Below, piece after piece: positions 54,977-64,000 of a stretch of 64,000 bases of DNA; the first letter of the stretch is position 1, and every line of letters starts with the position of its first letter. The stretch is from Calditerrivibrio nitroreducens DSM 19672. GTDB taxonomy: Bacteria; Chrysiogenota; Deferribacteres; Deferribacterales; Calditerrivibrionaceae. Under the pieces are notes generated by a model. It saw only the letters and a program-made list of their open reading frames with translations. It did no database searches and was not told where the DNA came from. Where the stretch lies: contig NC_014758.1 in NCBI RefSeq assembly GCF_000183405.1, positions 558,001 to 622,000 of the forward strand, read 5' to 3'. A program made the translations under genes and the position numbers.

Positions 54977-55689
54977 TTTAGATTTAAAACCCTCTTTTGA
55001 ATATCGATTAGCTGGTTTATACCATTAAGTCCAAGATCTATCATTTTGTTTAGCATATCTTTGTCAAATGTCCCTTTTTCCGATGTTCCCTGTATCTCAA
55101 TTATTTCCGATTTTTCATTAGCTATAAGATTGATATCCGCTTCTGCGTTAGAGTCCTCTTCATAGTTGAGATCCAGCATGATTTCTCCATTTACGATCCC
55201 AAGGCTTACGGCTGCCACAAAAGACTTAATAGGGTTACCTATCTTAAGATCTTCTGATAGTTTCTGACAGGCGATGTACAGAGCTAAAAAACCGCCGGTT
55301 ATGGATGCGGTTCTGGTGCCGCCATCTGCCTGTATTACATCACAGTCAATGGTTATCGTCCTTTCTCCTATAAGACTTAGATCTATTGCACTTCTAAGGG
55401 ATCTCCCAATTAACCTCGAAATCTCCTGAGTTCTCCCGGTTAATTTACCTTTCTGGGATTCCCGCTGATTTCTTGTATGGGTAGAGCAGGGTAGCATAGA
55501 ATATTCTGATGTCAGCCATCCTGTACCTGTCCCCTTTAAAAAAGGGGGGACACCTTCTGATATTGTGGCGTTGCAAATCACTTTTGTTTCCCCGTATTCT
55601 ATTAAAACAGATCCCTGAGGGTATCTGATATAATCTTTTACAACTCTGATATCCCTTAATTGGTCATTTAATCTGCCATCGTTTCTCAT
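54973..55689 (-). CDS. rph: Ribonuclease PH
   Basis: 238 residues. N-terminal RNDGRLNDQLRDI, then GWLTSEYSMLPCSTHTRNQR, GRTQEISRLIGRSLRSAIDL and TIDCDVIQADGGTRTASITG, the phosphorolytic core of RNase PH. It trims tRNA 3' ends using phosphate. It starts one base after the GerM-like stop and overlaps rdgB. The order gerM-rph-rdgB matches Bacillus although nothing else here suggests sporulation. Confidence 0.96.
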   Translation of the reverse strand: MRNDGRLNDQLRDIRVVKDYIRYPQGSVLIEYGETKVICNATISEGVPPFLKGTGTGWLTSEYSMLPCSTHTRNQRESQKGKLTGRTQEISRLIGRSLRSAIDLSLIGERTITIDCDVIQADGGTRTASITGGFLALYIACQKLSEDLKIGNPIKSFVAAVSLGIVNGEIMLDLNYEEDSNAEADINLIANEKSEIIEIQGTSEKGTFDKDMLNKMIDLGLNGINQLIDIQKRVLNLK

Positions 55690-56178
55690 CTATTCCCCCA
55701 AAACTATAAGATTTTCATCTTCAATCGTAAACAATAGATCTGTCCTGAGCTCTGTAAATGGTGAGTCTCCACTGAAAATGATCCTAAACTTTTTTGCCTC
55801 TGGTATATTGAGTTTTACAGTGTTGAATATCTGAAGTAGCATTTTTGATTCCTGAAAAGAGGACAAACTTTCTTTTGTTCCGTCAAATCTAGCATACACA
55901 GTGGCAACAGAATCTTTTTTATCGTACTCCACTTTTGTAAATTTCAATTCTTTTGGTATTTCACTAAACCCTTTTTCGGATGAATCGTAGAGTTTATTTA
56001 GGGCATTCAGAGCTAAAGATTCCTTTGAGGTAATGGGTGCAATAATTTTCACAGATTCATCAACGTTATTTAATGTTTTATTGTCTATGATGGTTCGTTT
56101 TACCGTTTTAGGATAAAATATATAGGCTATTATGAGAGCTATGGCCACTAAAAGTATAAATAATGTATATTTTCTCAT
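55690..56178 (-). CDS. GerMN-domain protein
   Basis: 162 residues from ATG 56178, which gives an N-terminal membrane anchor (LFILLVAIALIIAYIF); a TTG start 18 bases earlier is in frame. The rest is a single GerMN (sporulation/germination) domain with ALNALNKLYDSSEKG, VATVYARFDG and FNTVKLNIPEAKKFRIIFSG. Outside spore formers these domains are thought to bind peptidoglycan at the cell surface. It fits with the PBP further down the operon. Confidence 0.8.
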   Translation of the reverse strand: MRKYTLFILLVAIALIIAYIFYPKTVKRTIIDNKTLNNVDESVKIIAPITSKESLALNALNKLYDSSEKGFSEIPKELKFTKVEYDKKDSVATVYARFDGTKESLSSFQESKMLLQIFNTVKLNIPEAKKFRIIFSGDSPFTELRTDLLFTIEDENLIVLGE

Positions 56179-56217
56179 ATCATTAATAATACACAAAAAC
56201 TGAATTTTGTAAATACA

Positions 56218-57000
56218 TCAAAACTCATTTATAGCTTTTGTGGGGCAAACCTCTTTACATTTACCACAGTTGATACATTTATTGGGATCTATATATGCCA
56301 GATTGTTCTCAACGGTGATGGCATCCACAGGACAATTTTTCTGACAGAGTTTACATGCTATGCAGGCAACTTTGCAGAAATTTTTTGCATCAACCCCTTT
56401 ATCTATGGATCTACAGGTGACTGTAAATCTTTTATCAACCGGAACTATCTCGATAAGTTTCCTTGGGCAGGCTTTTACACAGGCACCGCATGCCGTGCAT
56501 TTTTCAGCATCCACAATCGGTATCCCTTCATTTCCAATGTAAATAGCATCAAATTTGCAGGCGGTGACACAGCTACCTCCACCAACACATCCGTAAATAC
56601 ATTGTTTTGTTCCTCCCGCAAGCATTACGATGCTATGACAGTCTCCAGGGCCATCATATTGATATTTCTCCTGACAGTTTGAGTGCCCACCGTTGCATCT
56701 TACTCTTGCAACTTTTTTAACTGATGTTGAAAATTCCACCCCCAATATTTCGGCTATCTTTTGGGCAACGTCGTTTCCACCCACAGGACAGCCATTAACC
56801 TGGGCTGAACCGTCTATTAAAGCATTTGCAAATGCGGCACATCCAGGATAACCACATCCTCCACAATTGGCGGAGGGTAATACCTCTATAATTTTTTCTA
56901 TTCTTTCATCCTTTTCCACTGAAAATTTTTTTGAGGCTATCAAAAGTCCAGTTCCAGCTACTGTGCCAGCTAAACCTAAAACGATTACTGCATCGATCAT
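56218..57000 (-). CDS. rnfB: Rnf complex subunit B (ferredoxin-like)
   Basis: 260 residues. N-terminal membrane helix, then the [4Fe-4S] motif [18 protein letters not shown]. Three ferredoxin-type motifs are clear: [24 protein letters not shown] and [12 protein letters not shown], with a further Cys cluster near 135-145. RnfB accepts electrons from ferredoxin on the cytoplasmic side. It is last of the rnfCDGEAB genes, and AAGGATC precedes the ATG. Confidence 0.95.
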   Translation of the reverse strand: MIDAVIVLGLAGTVAGTGLLIASKKFSVEKDERIEKIIEVLPSANCGGCGYPGCAAFANALIDGSAQVNGCPVGGNDVAQKIAEILGVEFSTSVKKVARVRCNGGHSNCQEKYQYDGPGDCHSIVMLAGGTKQCIYGCVGGGSCVTACKFDAIYIGNEGIPIVDAEKCTACGACVKACPRKLIEIVPVDKRFTVTCRSIDKGVDAKNFCKVACIACKLCQKNCPVDAITVENNLAYIDPNKCINCGKCKEVCPTKAINEF

Positions 57001-57011
57001 GATCCTTCCCC

Positions 57012-57587
57012 CTATTTTACCAGACCGCTAAATCCCATAAAAGCAAGGGAAAGTATTCCAGCGGTAATAAGTGTGATTGGCAAACCCCTGAAGTAAAAAG
57101 GGATGTCTGATAATTCAATCCTTTCTCTAATGCCTGCAAAGATCGTTAAGGAAAGGGCAAAGCCAACGGCAGATCCTATGGTGAATATGAGCATTTTTAA
57201 AAAGCTAAAATTATTCTGTATATTTAATATGGCTGAACCTAATACGGCACAATTAGTTGTGATGAGAGGTAAGAATATCCCCAGGCTGCTATATAGTGCC
57301 GGAGCTGTTTTTTCTATCACCATCTCAACAAACTGAACCAATGCGGCAATTACCAGAATGAATATAATAGTCTGAAGATACCCCAGATTCAAAGGATTTA
57401 AGATTCCATACTGGATAATCCATGTGACTATACCTGCAACCCCCATCACAAATATAACCGCCAGAGACATACCTATTGAGGTATCTAATTTTTTGGAAAC
57501 ACCTATGAAGGGGCATATACCTAAAAATCTTGATAAAACGAAGTTATTTACGATACTTGCAGAGATGAATAGCAGGATATATTCCAT
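57012..57587 (-). CDS. rnfA: Rnf complex subunit A (membrane)
   Basis: 191 residues with six membrane helices. Family motifs [17 protein letters not shown] with its Cys, and [15 protein letters not shown] with the second Cys. In Rnf/Nqr complexes these two Cys in RnfA and RnfE hold a membrane-embedded iron cluster. 11 bases separate it from rnfB, and GAGGT precedes the ATG. Confidence 0.95.
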   Translation of the reverse strand: MEYILLFISASIVNNFVLSRFLGICPFIGVSKKLDTSIGMSLAVIFVMGVAGIVTWIIQYGILNPLNLGYLQTIIFILVIAALVQFVEMVIEKTAPALYSSLGIFLPLITTNCAVLGSAILNIQNNFSFLKMLIFTIGSAVGFALSLTIFAGIRERIELSDIPFYFRGLPITLITAGILSLAFMGFSGLVK

Positions 57588-57595
57588 ATATTACC

Positions 57596-58189
57596 TCAAT
57601 TCTTTTTTCTTTTTTCAAAGTATGCTATCATAAACATTATAAATCCAAGCCCGATAAAAGCTCCCGGAGGAAGAATCATAACTATTGCCGGACTATAAGA
57701 TCCGCCAAAGATATTTATCCCAAGTATAGAACCATTCCCCAATAGTTCCCTGAGTAATCCCAGAATTGAAAGGGCAAGGGTAAATCCAAGTCCTATTCCA
57801 AACCCATCAAGTATTGAAGAGAATACAGAGTTTTTTGATGCAAAGCTTTCAGCTCTACCCAGAATAATACAGTTTACAACGATTAATGGTATAAACAAGC
57901 CCAATACCTTGTGCAGATCATGTAGATATGCATTCATAAGAAGATCCACAATAGTCACGAAGCTGGCTATAACTACAATATAAACAGGAATCCTTACTTT
58001 CGAAGGGACTATATTTTTTATCATCGATATTACCGTATTGGAGCATATCAGCACGAAAGTCGTTGCAAGCCCCATACCCAGTCCATTTTTCACTGAAGTT
58101 GTTACCGCAAGTGTTGGACACATCCCCAACACCTGTTTGAAAACGCCATTATTTTTCCATAGTCCATCGATAAATGGGGAAAATCTCAT
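57596..58189 (-). CDS. rnfE: Rnf complex subunit E (membrane)
   Basis: 197 residues with six helices, paralogous to RnfA. Motifs FKQVLGMCPTLAVTTSVKNG and IPLIVVNCIILGRAESFASK supply the two Cys. It pairs with RnfA in the electron path across the membrane. It overlaps rnfG by 4 bases. Confidence 0.95.
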   Translation of the reverse strand: MRFSPFIDGLWKNNGVFKQVLGMCPTLAVTTSVKNGLGMGLATTFVLICSNTVISMIKNIVPSKVRIPVYIVVIASFVTIVDLLMNAYLHDLHKVLGLFIPLIVVNCIILGRAESFASKNSVFSSILDGFGIGLGFTLALSILGLLRELLGNGSILGINIFGGSYSPAIVMILPPGAFIGLGFIMFMIAYFEKRKKN

Positions 58190-58758
58190 TTTCCTCCTCC
58201 TGCTATCTTGCTATCTGTGATAACTTTGTCATTTATAAATCTAACTGCTTCACTAACTGCTTCACAAACAGCCCTTGGACTGATCGTTGCACCACTGAAT
58301 TGATCTATTATTCCACCATCTTTCTTAACCATTATTTTATCAGATTTACCTAAGCCTTTGAAGCTATTTTTAAAGCTGTCGGTTTCGATTTTAGATCCTA
58401 GTCCAGGTGTTTCGGCATGTTTTAATATCTCTATACCGGATACTTTGCCAGATTTATCAATCCCCACAAGTATATCTATATCTCCGCTGTAACCTTTGGA
58501 TGATTTACTTTTTATGGCAAAGCCCACTATGGATCCATCATCTTTTGCGACATATACCTCTTTACCTTCCAGTTCTATCTTTTCCTGATCCGGCTTGTTG
58601 TTATGCTTTGGCAATACGACATTTAAGGCTTTTAACATTTCCTGACGGTATGCTTCTTCTATCTTCTCTTTTGTACCATTAAATGTAAATGCAAGCAAAA
58701 ATGCAGCAATAGCTGAAATAACGGCAGGTACGTATATGAGACTGAGGTTATTTTTCAT
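58186..58758 (-). CDS. rnfG: Rnf complex subunit G (FMN-binding)
   Basis: 190 residues: one membrane helix (8-25) and an extracytoplasmic FMN-binding domain. The flavinylation motif SGAT is at 155-158 (DQFSGATISPRAV), so FMN is expected on Thr 158, added by ApbE. VGIDKSGKVSGIEILKHAET and GLGSKI are typical. GGAGGTGG stands before the ATG, which overlaps rnfD by 11 bases. Confidence 0.95.
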   Translation of the reverse strand: MKNNLSLIYVPAVISAIAAFLLAFTFNGTKEKIEEAYRQEMLKALNVVLPKHNNKPDQEKIELEGKEVYVAKDDGSIVGFAIKSKSSKGYSGDIDILVGIDKSGKVSGIEILKHAETPGLGSKIETDSFKNSFKGLGKSDKIMVKKDGGIIDQFSGATISPRAVCEAVSEAVRFINDKVITDSKIAGGGK

Positions 58759-59740
58759 TTACCACCTCCCCAAAGCTTTTGGGTCTAAGGTAATAATCTA
58801 TCAGAGGAACAAAGGCGTTCATTATAAGAATTGCAAAGGAGACCCCTTCAGGGTAGCTTCCAAATATCCTTATGACTGCTGTAAGCAATCCACATCCGAA
58901 TCCAAATATCAGTTGTCCTTTTTTGGTTACAGGGCTTGTCACCATATCTGTGGCCATAAAAAATACCCCCAACATTAGCCCCCCAGTGGTTAAATGGACG
59001 ATAGGATTTAAGGTTTTTTCAGGGTATATGAACCAGTAGGGTACAACGATTATAAGAAATCCTGCAATATATGATAATGGGATATGGTAGCTGATTATCT
59101 TCTTTATCAATAGGTAAATTCCACCCAAAATGATGGCAAACGCTGCCACTTCGCCAAGAGAACCAGCCATATAACCGCCGATGTAGTTAAAAAGTTCGTT
59201 ATATTCCCCCACTATTTTCCCATGGGATATAATTTCAGCCTTCGCTTGTCCCAGTGGTGTGGCAGTACTTACCGCATCGAAAAAAAACGATTTATGAAGA
59301 GGTACCGGCTTTATCCAGGCTGTCATCTGAGCCGGCCAAGAGATTAAAAGGAACACTCTTGCAACAAGGGCTGGGTTAAACGGGTTTTGACCTAAGCCAC
59401 CGTATATCTGTTTACCGACTATTATTGCAATGAAAGACCCCACAGCTATCAGCCACCATGGTGAATTGGGAGGGAGATTCATGGCAAGCAGTATTGCTGT
59501 CACAAGGGCGCTGTTGTCGTGAAGGGTTATATCTCTTTTTCTTATTTTTTGAAAGAGATATTCAAAAAATAATGTGAAAAATATTGTTAAAACATAAGTT
59601 TTGACTGCATATGCACCAAAAAAATATATCGATACAGCTACCGCCGGAAGTAAGGCGTATACTACGTGCAGCATAACCTTTGAGGTTGTCATTTCATCTC
59701 TAATGTGTGGTGAGAAGGTTACTAACAATTTGTCGTTCAT
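58748..59740 (-). CDS. rnfD: Rnf complex subunit D (membrane, flavinylated)
   Basis: 330 residues with about nine to ten helices. The motif DAVSTATPLG near 155-164 corresponds to the covalent FMN site (Thr 161), though SGAT is replaced by STAT. GLGQNPFNPALVARVFLL and VTSPVTKKGQLIFGFGCGLL are conserved. It belongs to the ion-translocating core. It overlaps rnfC by 4 bases. Confidence 0.95.
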   Translation of the reverse strand: MNDKLLVTFSPHIRDEMTTSKVMLHVVYALLPAVAVSIYFFGAYAVKTYVLTIFFTLFFEYLFQKIRKRDITLHDNSALVTAILLAMNLPPNSPWWLIAVGSFIAIIVGKQIYGGLGQNPFNPALVARVFLLISWPAQMTAWIKPVPLHKSFFFDAVSTATPLGQAKAEIISHGKIVGEYNELFNYIGGYMAGSLGEVAAFAIILGGIYLLIKKIISYHIPLSYIAGFLIIVVPYWFIYPEKTLNPIVHLTTGGLMLGVFFMATDMVTSPVTKKGQLIFGFGCGLLTAVIRIFGSYPEGVSFAILIMNAFVPLIDYYLRPKSFGEVVNEK

Positions 59741-61044
59741 TTTTGTGCCCTCTGTCTTAAAATATTCATTACCTGGCGTTTTGCCGTTTTGAAATAGCCC
59801 ACCAATGGGCGTCTTGAAGGACAGACATAACTACAGCATCCACACTCGATGCAGTTTACCACATGCCAATCTATCAATTTTTCGTACATTTCGTTTAGAC
59901 TAAACTGCTCCATTATAGCCGGTACAAGTCCCATCGGGCAGGCTTCCACACATCTTCCGCATCGGATACAGTTGGATTTTTTCATATCCGGCATATCATC
60001 TTCCCTTAACACGATCACGCCACTGGTACCTTTGGTGGTGGGGGTATCCAGTGAAGATGCCGCAAACCCCATCATGGGGCCACCTATGATTATCTTCTTA
60101 GGTTTTCCGACAAAACCCCCACAAAAATCGATCAGTTTCGATATAGGTGTACCAATTTTGACAAGGATATTTTTAGGCTCTTTCACTGCACCTGTGACGG
60201 TTACAACTCGTTCAAAGAGAGGCTTACCAAACGTCCATGCTTCATAAATTGCCTTGAAAGTGCCCACATTATGAACGATTACTCCAACATCCAGTGGCAA
60301 TTTCCCCTCCGGCACTATTCTACCGGTAGTGGCAAATATAAGTTGCTTTTCTCCACCCTGGGGATATTTTGTATGTAACAGATGTAATTCAAAGTTGTAT
60401 TTAGTTTGGTACTTTCCAAATTCTTTATATGCATCTAATTTGTTATCCTCTATCCCTACGATGAGACGTTCGATGGAAAGTTTTTCCTTTACGAGCAGGG
60501 CACCTAACAGTATCTCTTCTGTATTTTCAATCATCAGTCTATGATCACACGTTAAAAAAGGTTCACATTCAGCACCATTTACTATTAATGTATCAACTTT
60601 TTTGGGGGGGCTGAGCTTGACATGGCTTGGGAATGTTGCACCACCCAAACCGACTATTCCTGCTGCTGATATGATATCCTGAAATTTATCACTTTTTTCT
60701 ATTTTCAAAAAATCGTCATCGGTCTCTTTTATGATGAGCTTTATTGCAGGGACATTTCCCGCAATTGGGTTTGGTGCCAGTGTAATATTATCCACCTCTC
60801 CTGTAAAAGGTGTGTGGAGATTACTACTAATAAATCCACCAGAGGAAGCTATCAATTGCCCTTTTTTTACAGTATCTTTCTTTTTTACTATCTCTCTTGA
60901 TGGTGCACCAAGGTGCTGGGTTATGGGAATTGTCAAAGATTCTCCGATAGAATATGGAAGAATCTCGATTTTTTTCCCAGCAGTTTTCTCCTTGTTGTAA
61001 TCAGGGTGTATACCTCCATAAAATGAGTGTTTTTGCATCTTCAT
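59737..61044 (-). CDS. rnfC: Rnf complex subunit C (NADH/ferredoxin side)
   Basis: 435 residues. An N-terminal lipoyl-like part ([20 protein letters not shown]) is followed by the NADH/FMN-binding fold ([31 protein letters not shown]). Two [4Fe-4S] motifs close it: [17 protein letters not shown] and [17 protein letters not shown]. RnfC docks on the cytoplasmic face and exchanges electrons with NAD. ATG 61044 overlaps the deaminase stop; ATG 61038 has the better spaced GGGG and could be used. Confidence 0.95.
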   Translation of the reverse strand: MKMQKHSFYGGIHPDYNKEKTAGKKIEILPYSIGESLTIPITQHLGAPSREIVKKKDTVKKGQLIASSGGFISSNLHTPFTGEVDNITLAPNPIAGNVPAIKLIIKETDDDFLKIEKSDKFQDIISAAGIVGLGGATFPSHVKLSPPKKVDTLIVNGAECEPFLTCDHRLMIENTEEILLGALLVKEKLSIERLIVGIEDNKLDAYKEFGKYQTKYNFELHLLHTKYPQGGEKQLIFATTGRIVPEGKLPLDVGVIVHNVGTFKAIYEAWTFGKPLFERVVTVTGAVKEPKNILVKIGTPISKLIDFCGGFVGKPKKIIIGGPMMGFAASSLDTPTTKGTSGVIVLREDDMPDMKKSNCIRCGRCVEACPMGLVPAIMEQFSLNEMYEKLIDWHVVNCIECGCCSYVCPSRRPLVGYFKTAKRQVMNILRQRAQK

Positions 61045-61490
61045 CCCCTATTGTTGAATTGTCTTACAATTATATCTGTTTCCTTCAATAACTCATCCGC
61101 AAGAGGATCGTCATAGTATTCCATGTAGACTATCTCTTTTATTCCAGCATTTATAATCATTTTAGTACAAATGGAGCAGGGTTTAGCGTTTGTATATATG
61201 GTGGATCCGTCTATCGGTGTACCATATTTTGAGGCTTGAATGATGGCATTCTGCTCTGCGTGTAATCCTCTACAAAGCTCATGTCTCTGGCCTGAAGGGA
61301 CATTTAATTTAGCCCTCAAGCAACCTTTTTCGGAGCAATGGGAGATTTTTGATGGGACACCATTGTATCCGGTTGCAAGGATACGATTGTCCTTTACTAT
61401 AACGGCACCCACCTGTCTTCTGAGGCAGGTAGACCTTTCTTTTATAACTTCTATGATGTTAAAAAAGTATTGATCCCAGCTGGGTCTCAA
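61041..61490 (-). CDS. Deoxycytidylate deaminase (ComEB family)
   Basis: 149 residues. Zinc site His-Ala-Glu in [12 protein letters not shown] and [13 protein letters not shown]; the N-terminal [20 protein letters not shown] and [14 protein letters not shown] are family features. It turns dCMP into dUMP for dTTP synthesis. It overlaps glyA by 4 bases; serine hydroxymethyltransferase provides methylene-THF for the same thymidylate route. Confidence 0.92.
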   Translation of the reverse strand: MRPSWDQYFFNIIEVIKERSTCLRRQVGAVIVKDNRILATGYNGVPSKISHCSEKGCLRAKLNVPSGQRHELCRGLHAEQNAIIQASKYGTPIDGSTIYTNAKPCSICTKMIINAGIKEIVYMEYYDDPLADELLKETDIIVRQFNNRG

Positions 61491-62743
61491 TATAATTTAC
61501 CCCTATACAATGGGAATTGTTTACATAGTTCCAATACTTTACTTTTTACATCATTGATGTTTAAATCACTTTTGATATCAGATAAAACCTGGGCTATGAG
61601 GTCTCCTATAAAATCCATCTCTGACTCTTTCATACCTCTGGTGGTTACAGCTGGTGTACCAATCCTTACACCACTTGTGACAAAAGGGGATCTCGTTTCA
61701 AATGGTACGGTATTTTTATTAACAGTGATATTTGCCCTTCCCAGCGCCTCTTCAGCTTCCTTACCTGTTATTTCAGAATTACTTAAGTTGATTAGCATGA
61801 GATGATTGTCTGTTCCACCTGATACCAGCTTAAAGCCATGTTTCATGAGTCTTTCGGATAATCTTTTGGCATTTTTTACTATCTGATGTTGGTAAACCTT
61901 GAAATCTTCAGACATTGCCTCCTTGAGGGCAACAGCTTTTGCTGCTATGACATGCATAAGGGGGCCCCCCTGTATTCCGGGGAAGATCTGAGAATTTAAT
62001 GTTTTGGCGTATTCCTCTTTGCAGAGTATAAGCCCACCCCTTGGTCCTCTTAAAGTTTTGTGTGTGGTAGTTGTTACAAAGTCGGCATAGGGTACGGGGG
62101 AGGGATGTGCTCCGGCTGCGACTAATCCGGCTATGTGTGCCATATCCACCACCAATACGGCGCCAACTTTATCAGCAATTTCTCTAAATTTTTTGAAGTC
62201 GATGGTTCTTGGGTATGCACTTGCCCCAACCATTATGAGCTTTGGTTTATGTTCTGTAGCAAGCTTTTCTGCCTCATCGTAGTCTATCGTCTCAGTTTCT
62301 TTATTCACTCCATAGGAGATAACGTTAAAAAGTTTTCCGGAAAAATTTACGGGGCTTCCATGGGTGAGATGTCCTCCATGAGAAAGGTTCATACCCATGA
62401 TGGTATCCCCTGGTTTTAGTACTGCAAAGTATACAGCCATGTTAGCCTGGCTGCCGGAATGTGCCTGAACATTTGCATGCTCTGCACCAAAAAGCTCTTT
62501 GGCCCTTTTGATGGCAAGCTCTTCCGCAATGTCAACAAACTCACATCCGCCGTAGTACCTTTTTGCTGGATACCCTTCGGCATATTTGTTTGTCATAATA
62601 GAGCCCTGTGCTTCCAAAACAGCTGGGCTAACAAAATTTTCACTGGCAATAAGCTCTATATGTGTCTCCTGCCTTTCGATCTCTTTCTTCAGGGCATCAT
62701 AAATCTCTGGGTCTGCTTGTCTTACTGCATTATAAAGATTCAT
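61487..62743 (-). CDS. glyA: Serine hydroxymethyltransferase
   Basis: 418 residues. PLP fold with [60 protein letters not shown] and the PLP-lysine motif [15 protein letters not shown]. It interconverts serine and glycine, loading one-carbon units on tetrahydrofolate. It overlaps rpiB by 4 bases. Confidence 0.97.
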   Translation of the reverse strand: MNLYNAVRQADPEIYDALKKEIERQETHIELIASENFVSPAVLEAQGSIMTNKYAEGYPAKRYYGGCEFVDIAEELAIKRAKELFGAEHANVQAHSGSQANMAVYFAVLKPGDTIMGMNLSHGGHLTHGSPVNFSGKLFNVISYGVNKETETIDYDEAEKLATEHKPKLIMVGASAYPRTIDFKKFREIADKVGAVLVVDMAHIAGLVAAGAHPSPVPYADFVTTTTHKTLRGPRGGLILCKEEYAKTLNSQIFPGIQGGPLMHVIAAKAVALKEAMSEDFKVYQHQIVKNAKRLSERLMKHGFKLVSGGTDNHLMLINLSNSEITGKEAEEALGRANITVNKNTVPFETRSPFVTSGVRIGTPAVTTRGMKESEMDFIGDLIAQVLSDIKSDLNINDVKSKVLELCKQFPLYRGKLY

Positions 62744-63210
62744 TTTTCACCTTCCATATATTTTTTCCAAAAATTTTTAGCGTATTCATCTATCTTTGCA
62801 ATTCTTCTTTCGTGTCTTCCCCCTTCAAAATCGGTGGAAAGCCATGTATCAACTATTTCTTTCGCAAGTTCCACACCTATAAGCCTTCCTCCCATTGCAA
62901 GGATATTGGCATCGTTGTGAAGTCTGCTAAGTTTGGCGGTGAAGGGATCCCAGCAGAGTGCTGCTCTTATCCCCGGAAATCTATTTGCAGTTATAGATAT
63001 ACCTATTCCAGAGCCACACATAATTATTGCTCTATCAGCTTCTTTCATCAGGATACTTTCCACTGCTTTTAAAGCAAAATCCGGATAATCCACAGATTCG
63101 GATGAAAATGTGCCCAGGTCTATTACTTCATAATGTTTAGACATTAAGTAGGAAACTATTGAGTTTTTTAGATCGAAACCACCATGATCGGCTGCTAAAG
63201 ATATCCTCAT
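62740..63210 (-). CDS. rpiB: Ribose-5-phosphate isomerase B
   Basis: 156 residues. N-terminal [13 protein letters not shown], then [15 protein letters not shown], the catalytic Cys region [20 protein letters not shown] and [15 protein letters not shown]. It interconverts ribulose-5-phosphate and ribose-5-phosphate. It is the first gene of the 52.7-63.2 kb operon; rpiB-glyA-deaminase is a common order. Confidence 0.95.
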   Translation of the reverse strand: MRISLAADHGGFDLKNSIVSYLMSKHYEVIDLGTFSSESVDYPDFALKAVESILMKEADRAIIMCGSGIGISITANRFPGIRAALCWDPFTAKLSRLHNDANILAMGGRLIGVELAKEIVDTWLSTDFEGGRHERRIAKIDEYAKNFWKKYMEGEK

Positions 63211-63266
63211 TCGTCAACCTTTAACTATATTATTTTTTTAAATATCGCTTTTTATTTTAACGTTTT

Positions 63267-63295
63267 TAAATAAATTAATCTAACTAAAAGGTCAA
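63267..63295 (-). promoter_or_regulatory. Possible promoter of the rpiB-glyA-rnf operon
   Basis: On the minus strand TTGACC (63295-63290), a 17-base spacer and TATTTA (63272-63267), which is a weak -10. Besides this, the 257-base gap 63211-63467 holds only very AT-rich DNA. Confidence 0.4.
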
Positions 63296-63467
63296 GAAGT
63301 TATTTTCGAATGATGTTTTAAAAGATTTAGAAAATTAATGATTTGAAGAGCTTAAAATTATTCTCATAAATATTAATTGGTTAATTGTTAAATTTCCTTA
63401 AATTTTAAATTTTTTAAGATTGCACTATAGTTATATGTCAAAAGTGTATATACAAATCTATTGTATA

Positions 63468-63734
63468 TTAAAACTCAAGATTGTGTTTTCCGCAGCTACT
63501 GCAGTTTAGCGAGCATCCGCCACCAAAAAATTGTTTATAATTTTTGAACCATTCAAAAAGCTGTTTATCCACCCACTCCTTATCTTCATCAGAAAGGGCT
63601 TCATAATGTCTTTCAGCAGTTTCCTCATAGCTATCAAGGCTCATCCCCACTTCAGATAAAACCTCTTCCTCTGTGGCCTGCATCTCATCAAAAAGTATTA
63701 ATCTTTGTTTCATTTCCAGTACTTCTTCTCTCAT
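63468..63734 (-). CDS. Small uncharacterised protein with C-terminal Cys motif
   Basis: 88 residues, or 81 if it begins at the second Met (MKQRLILFDEMQ). Family not recognised. The body is acidic and helical (EEVLSEVGMSLDSYEETAER). The C-terminus is FFGGGCSLNCSSCGKHNLEF with three Cys as CxxxCxxC and a His, possibly a metal or Fe-S ligand set. GAGGTG before the ATG and a good promoter support expression as a single gene. Confidence 0.7.
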   Translation of the reverse strand: MREEVLEMKQRLILFDEMQATEEEVLSEVGMSLDSYEETAERHYEALSDEDKEWVDKQLFEWFKNYKQFFGGGCSLNCSSCGKHNLEF

Positions 63735-63764
63735 AATGCACCTCTTTAGGACTATTTTACTCTT

Positions 63765-63792
63765 AATATATAATAATATCTCTAAAAATCAA
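63765..63792 (-). promoter_or_regulatory. Promoter of the small Cys-motif gene
   Basis: On the minus strand TTGATT (63792-63787) and TATATT (63770-63765) are separated by 16 bases, about 30 bases before the start codon. Confidence 0.55.
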
Positions 63793-63830
63793 CTGATAAA
63801 ACCTGTTTTTTAAAATTATTTTTAGCTGGT

Positions 63831-64000
63831 CTAATCTTTTAGGCAATAGGCTATGTTTTGCTGGGTATTCCATTGACCAAACAGGCGACTTTTCCCCTCC
63901 AGACTTTTTACAAATCTTTCAAAATATTCAGGCATCTCAGTGGGGGTCAGATCTTCCCATTTACTACCCGGAAGAGGCATAAAGTAATGGGAATGTATAC
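63831..64000 (-). CDS. C-terminal part of an unidentified protein (runs off right edge)
   Basis: An open frame enters from the right edge and stops at TAG 63833-63831, giving 56 residues. It includes HYFMPLPGSKWEDLTPTEMP, then EYFERFVKSLEGKSRLFGQW and NIAYCLKD. I do not recognise the family. Codon use fits the neighbours. Confidence 0.6.
   Translation of the reverse strand, partial: IHSHYFMPLPGSKWEDLTPTEMPEYFERFVKSLEGKSRLFGQWNTQQNIAYCLKD

Noticed and set aside
55690-56178. Evidence of sporulation from the GerM-like gene
   Set aside because: GerMN domains occur in non-spore-formers, and no spore gene is nearby; outer-membrane channels and lipoprotein adaptors point to a diderm.

Overview
The window is an AT-rich, tightly packed bacterial chromosome segment of about 60 genes, with many 4-base ATGA start/stop overlaps. 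It carries a TAXI-type TRAP transporter, a type II NADH dehydrogenase, a complete six-gene Rnf complex, an ATP-dependent propionyl-CoA carboxylase with methylmalonyl-CoA mutase, and lipoprotein-type efflux adaptors. It contains no rRNA, tRNA or CRISPR array that I can see. The mix suggests a Gram-negative anaerobe or microaerophile, plausibly of the Deferribacteres (Calditerrivibrio/Deferribacter type). The phylum is an inference from gene content, not something the bases prove.

Layout. 1-2.6 kb (minus): two adjacent Ppx/GppA proteins, the outer one partial and with an altered first motif, behind a J-domain/TPR protein. 2.7-5.9 kb (plus): TAXI solute-binding protein and fused permease. 5.9-14.6 kb (minus): patatin lipase, a YbhFSR-like ABC exporter with lipoprotein adaptor, CHAD protein, SixA phosphatase and a MATE exporter. 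14.8-15.4 kb (plus): DJ-1/PfpI protein. 15.4-19.8 kb (minus): MoxR ATPase, DUF58, transglutaminase, Crp-like regulator. 19.9-21.7 kb (plus): NDH-2 with a cysteine tail, then a hydrogenase-protease-like gene. 21.7-27.5 kb (minus): a seven-gene overlapping operon with polyprenyl synthase, AmmeMemoRadiSam enzyme, ApbE, NusG-II protein, HepT-like/Gx membrane protein, Maf and acyl-CoA ligase. 27.6-35.7 kb (plus): methyltransferase-like protein, RidA, then propionyl-CoA carboxylase (three subunits), methylmalonyl-CoA mutase and MeaB. 35.9-37.3 kb (minus): adenosylhomocysteinase. 37.4-43.9 kb (plus): TetR regulator and an RND tripartite pump.

43.9-52.7 kb is the accessory part. It starts with a decayed AAA/PD-(D/E)XK gene and a 31-bp perfect palindrome. 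A type I restriction-modification locus follows, in the order hsdM, truncated RhuM, AlbA_2-type ATPase, hsdS, four-helix-bundle gene, hsdR. It contains two tandem repeats whose units (10 and 7 bp) are not multiples of three, one inside the ATPase gene and one across the hsdS 3' end.

52.7-63.2 kb (minus) is one long operon: rpiB, glyA, dCMP deaminase, rnfCDGEAB, GerM-like, rph, rdgB and a penicillin-binding protein with a degenerate glycosyltransferase half. A small cysteine-tailed protein and a partial gene end the window.

Functionally, Rnf (ferredoxin:NAD+ oxidoreductase), NDH-2, the ApbE flavin transferase and polyprenyl synthase point to quinone- and ion-gradient-based energy metabolism. 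The carboxylase/mutase cluster links propionyl-CoA with methylmalonyl- and succinyl-CoA. No decisive novel system is proven here. The best candidates for new biology are the repeat-bearing restriction locus, a MATE gene that seems to start at AUA, and an exporter operon that seems to be leaderless.
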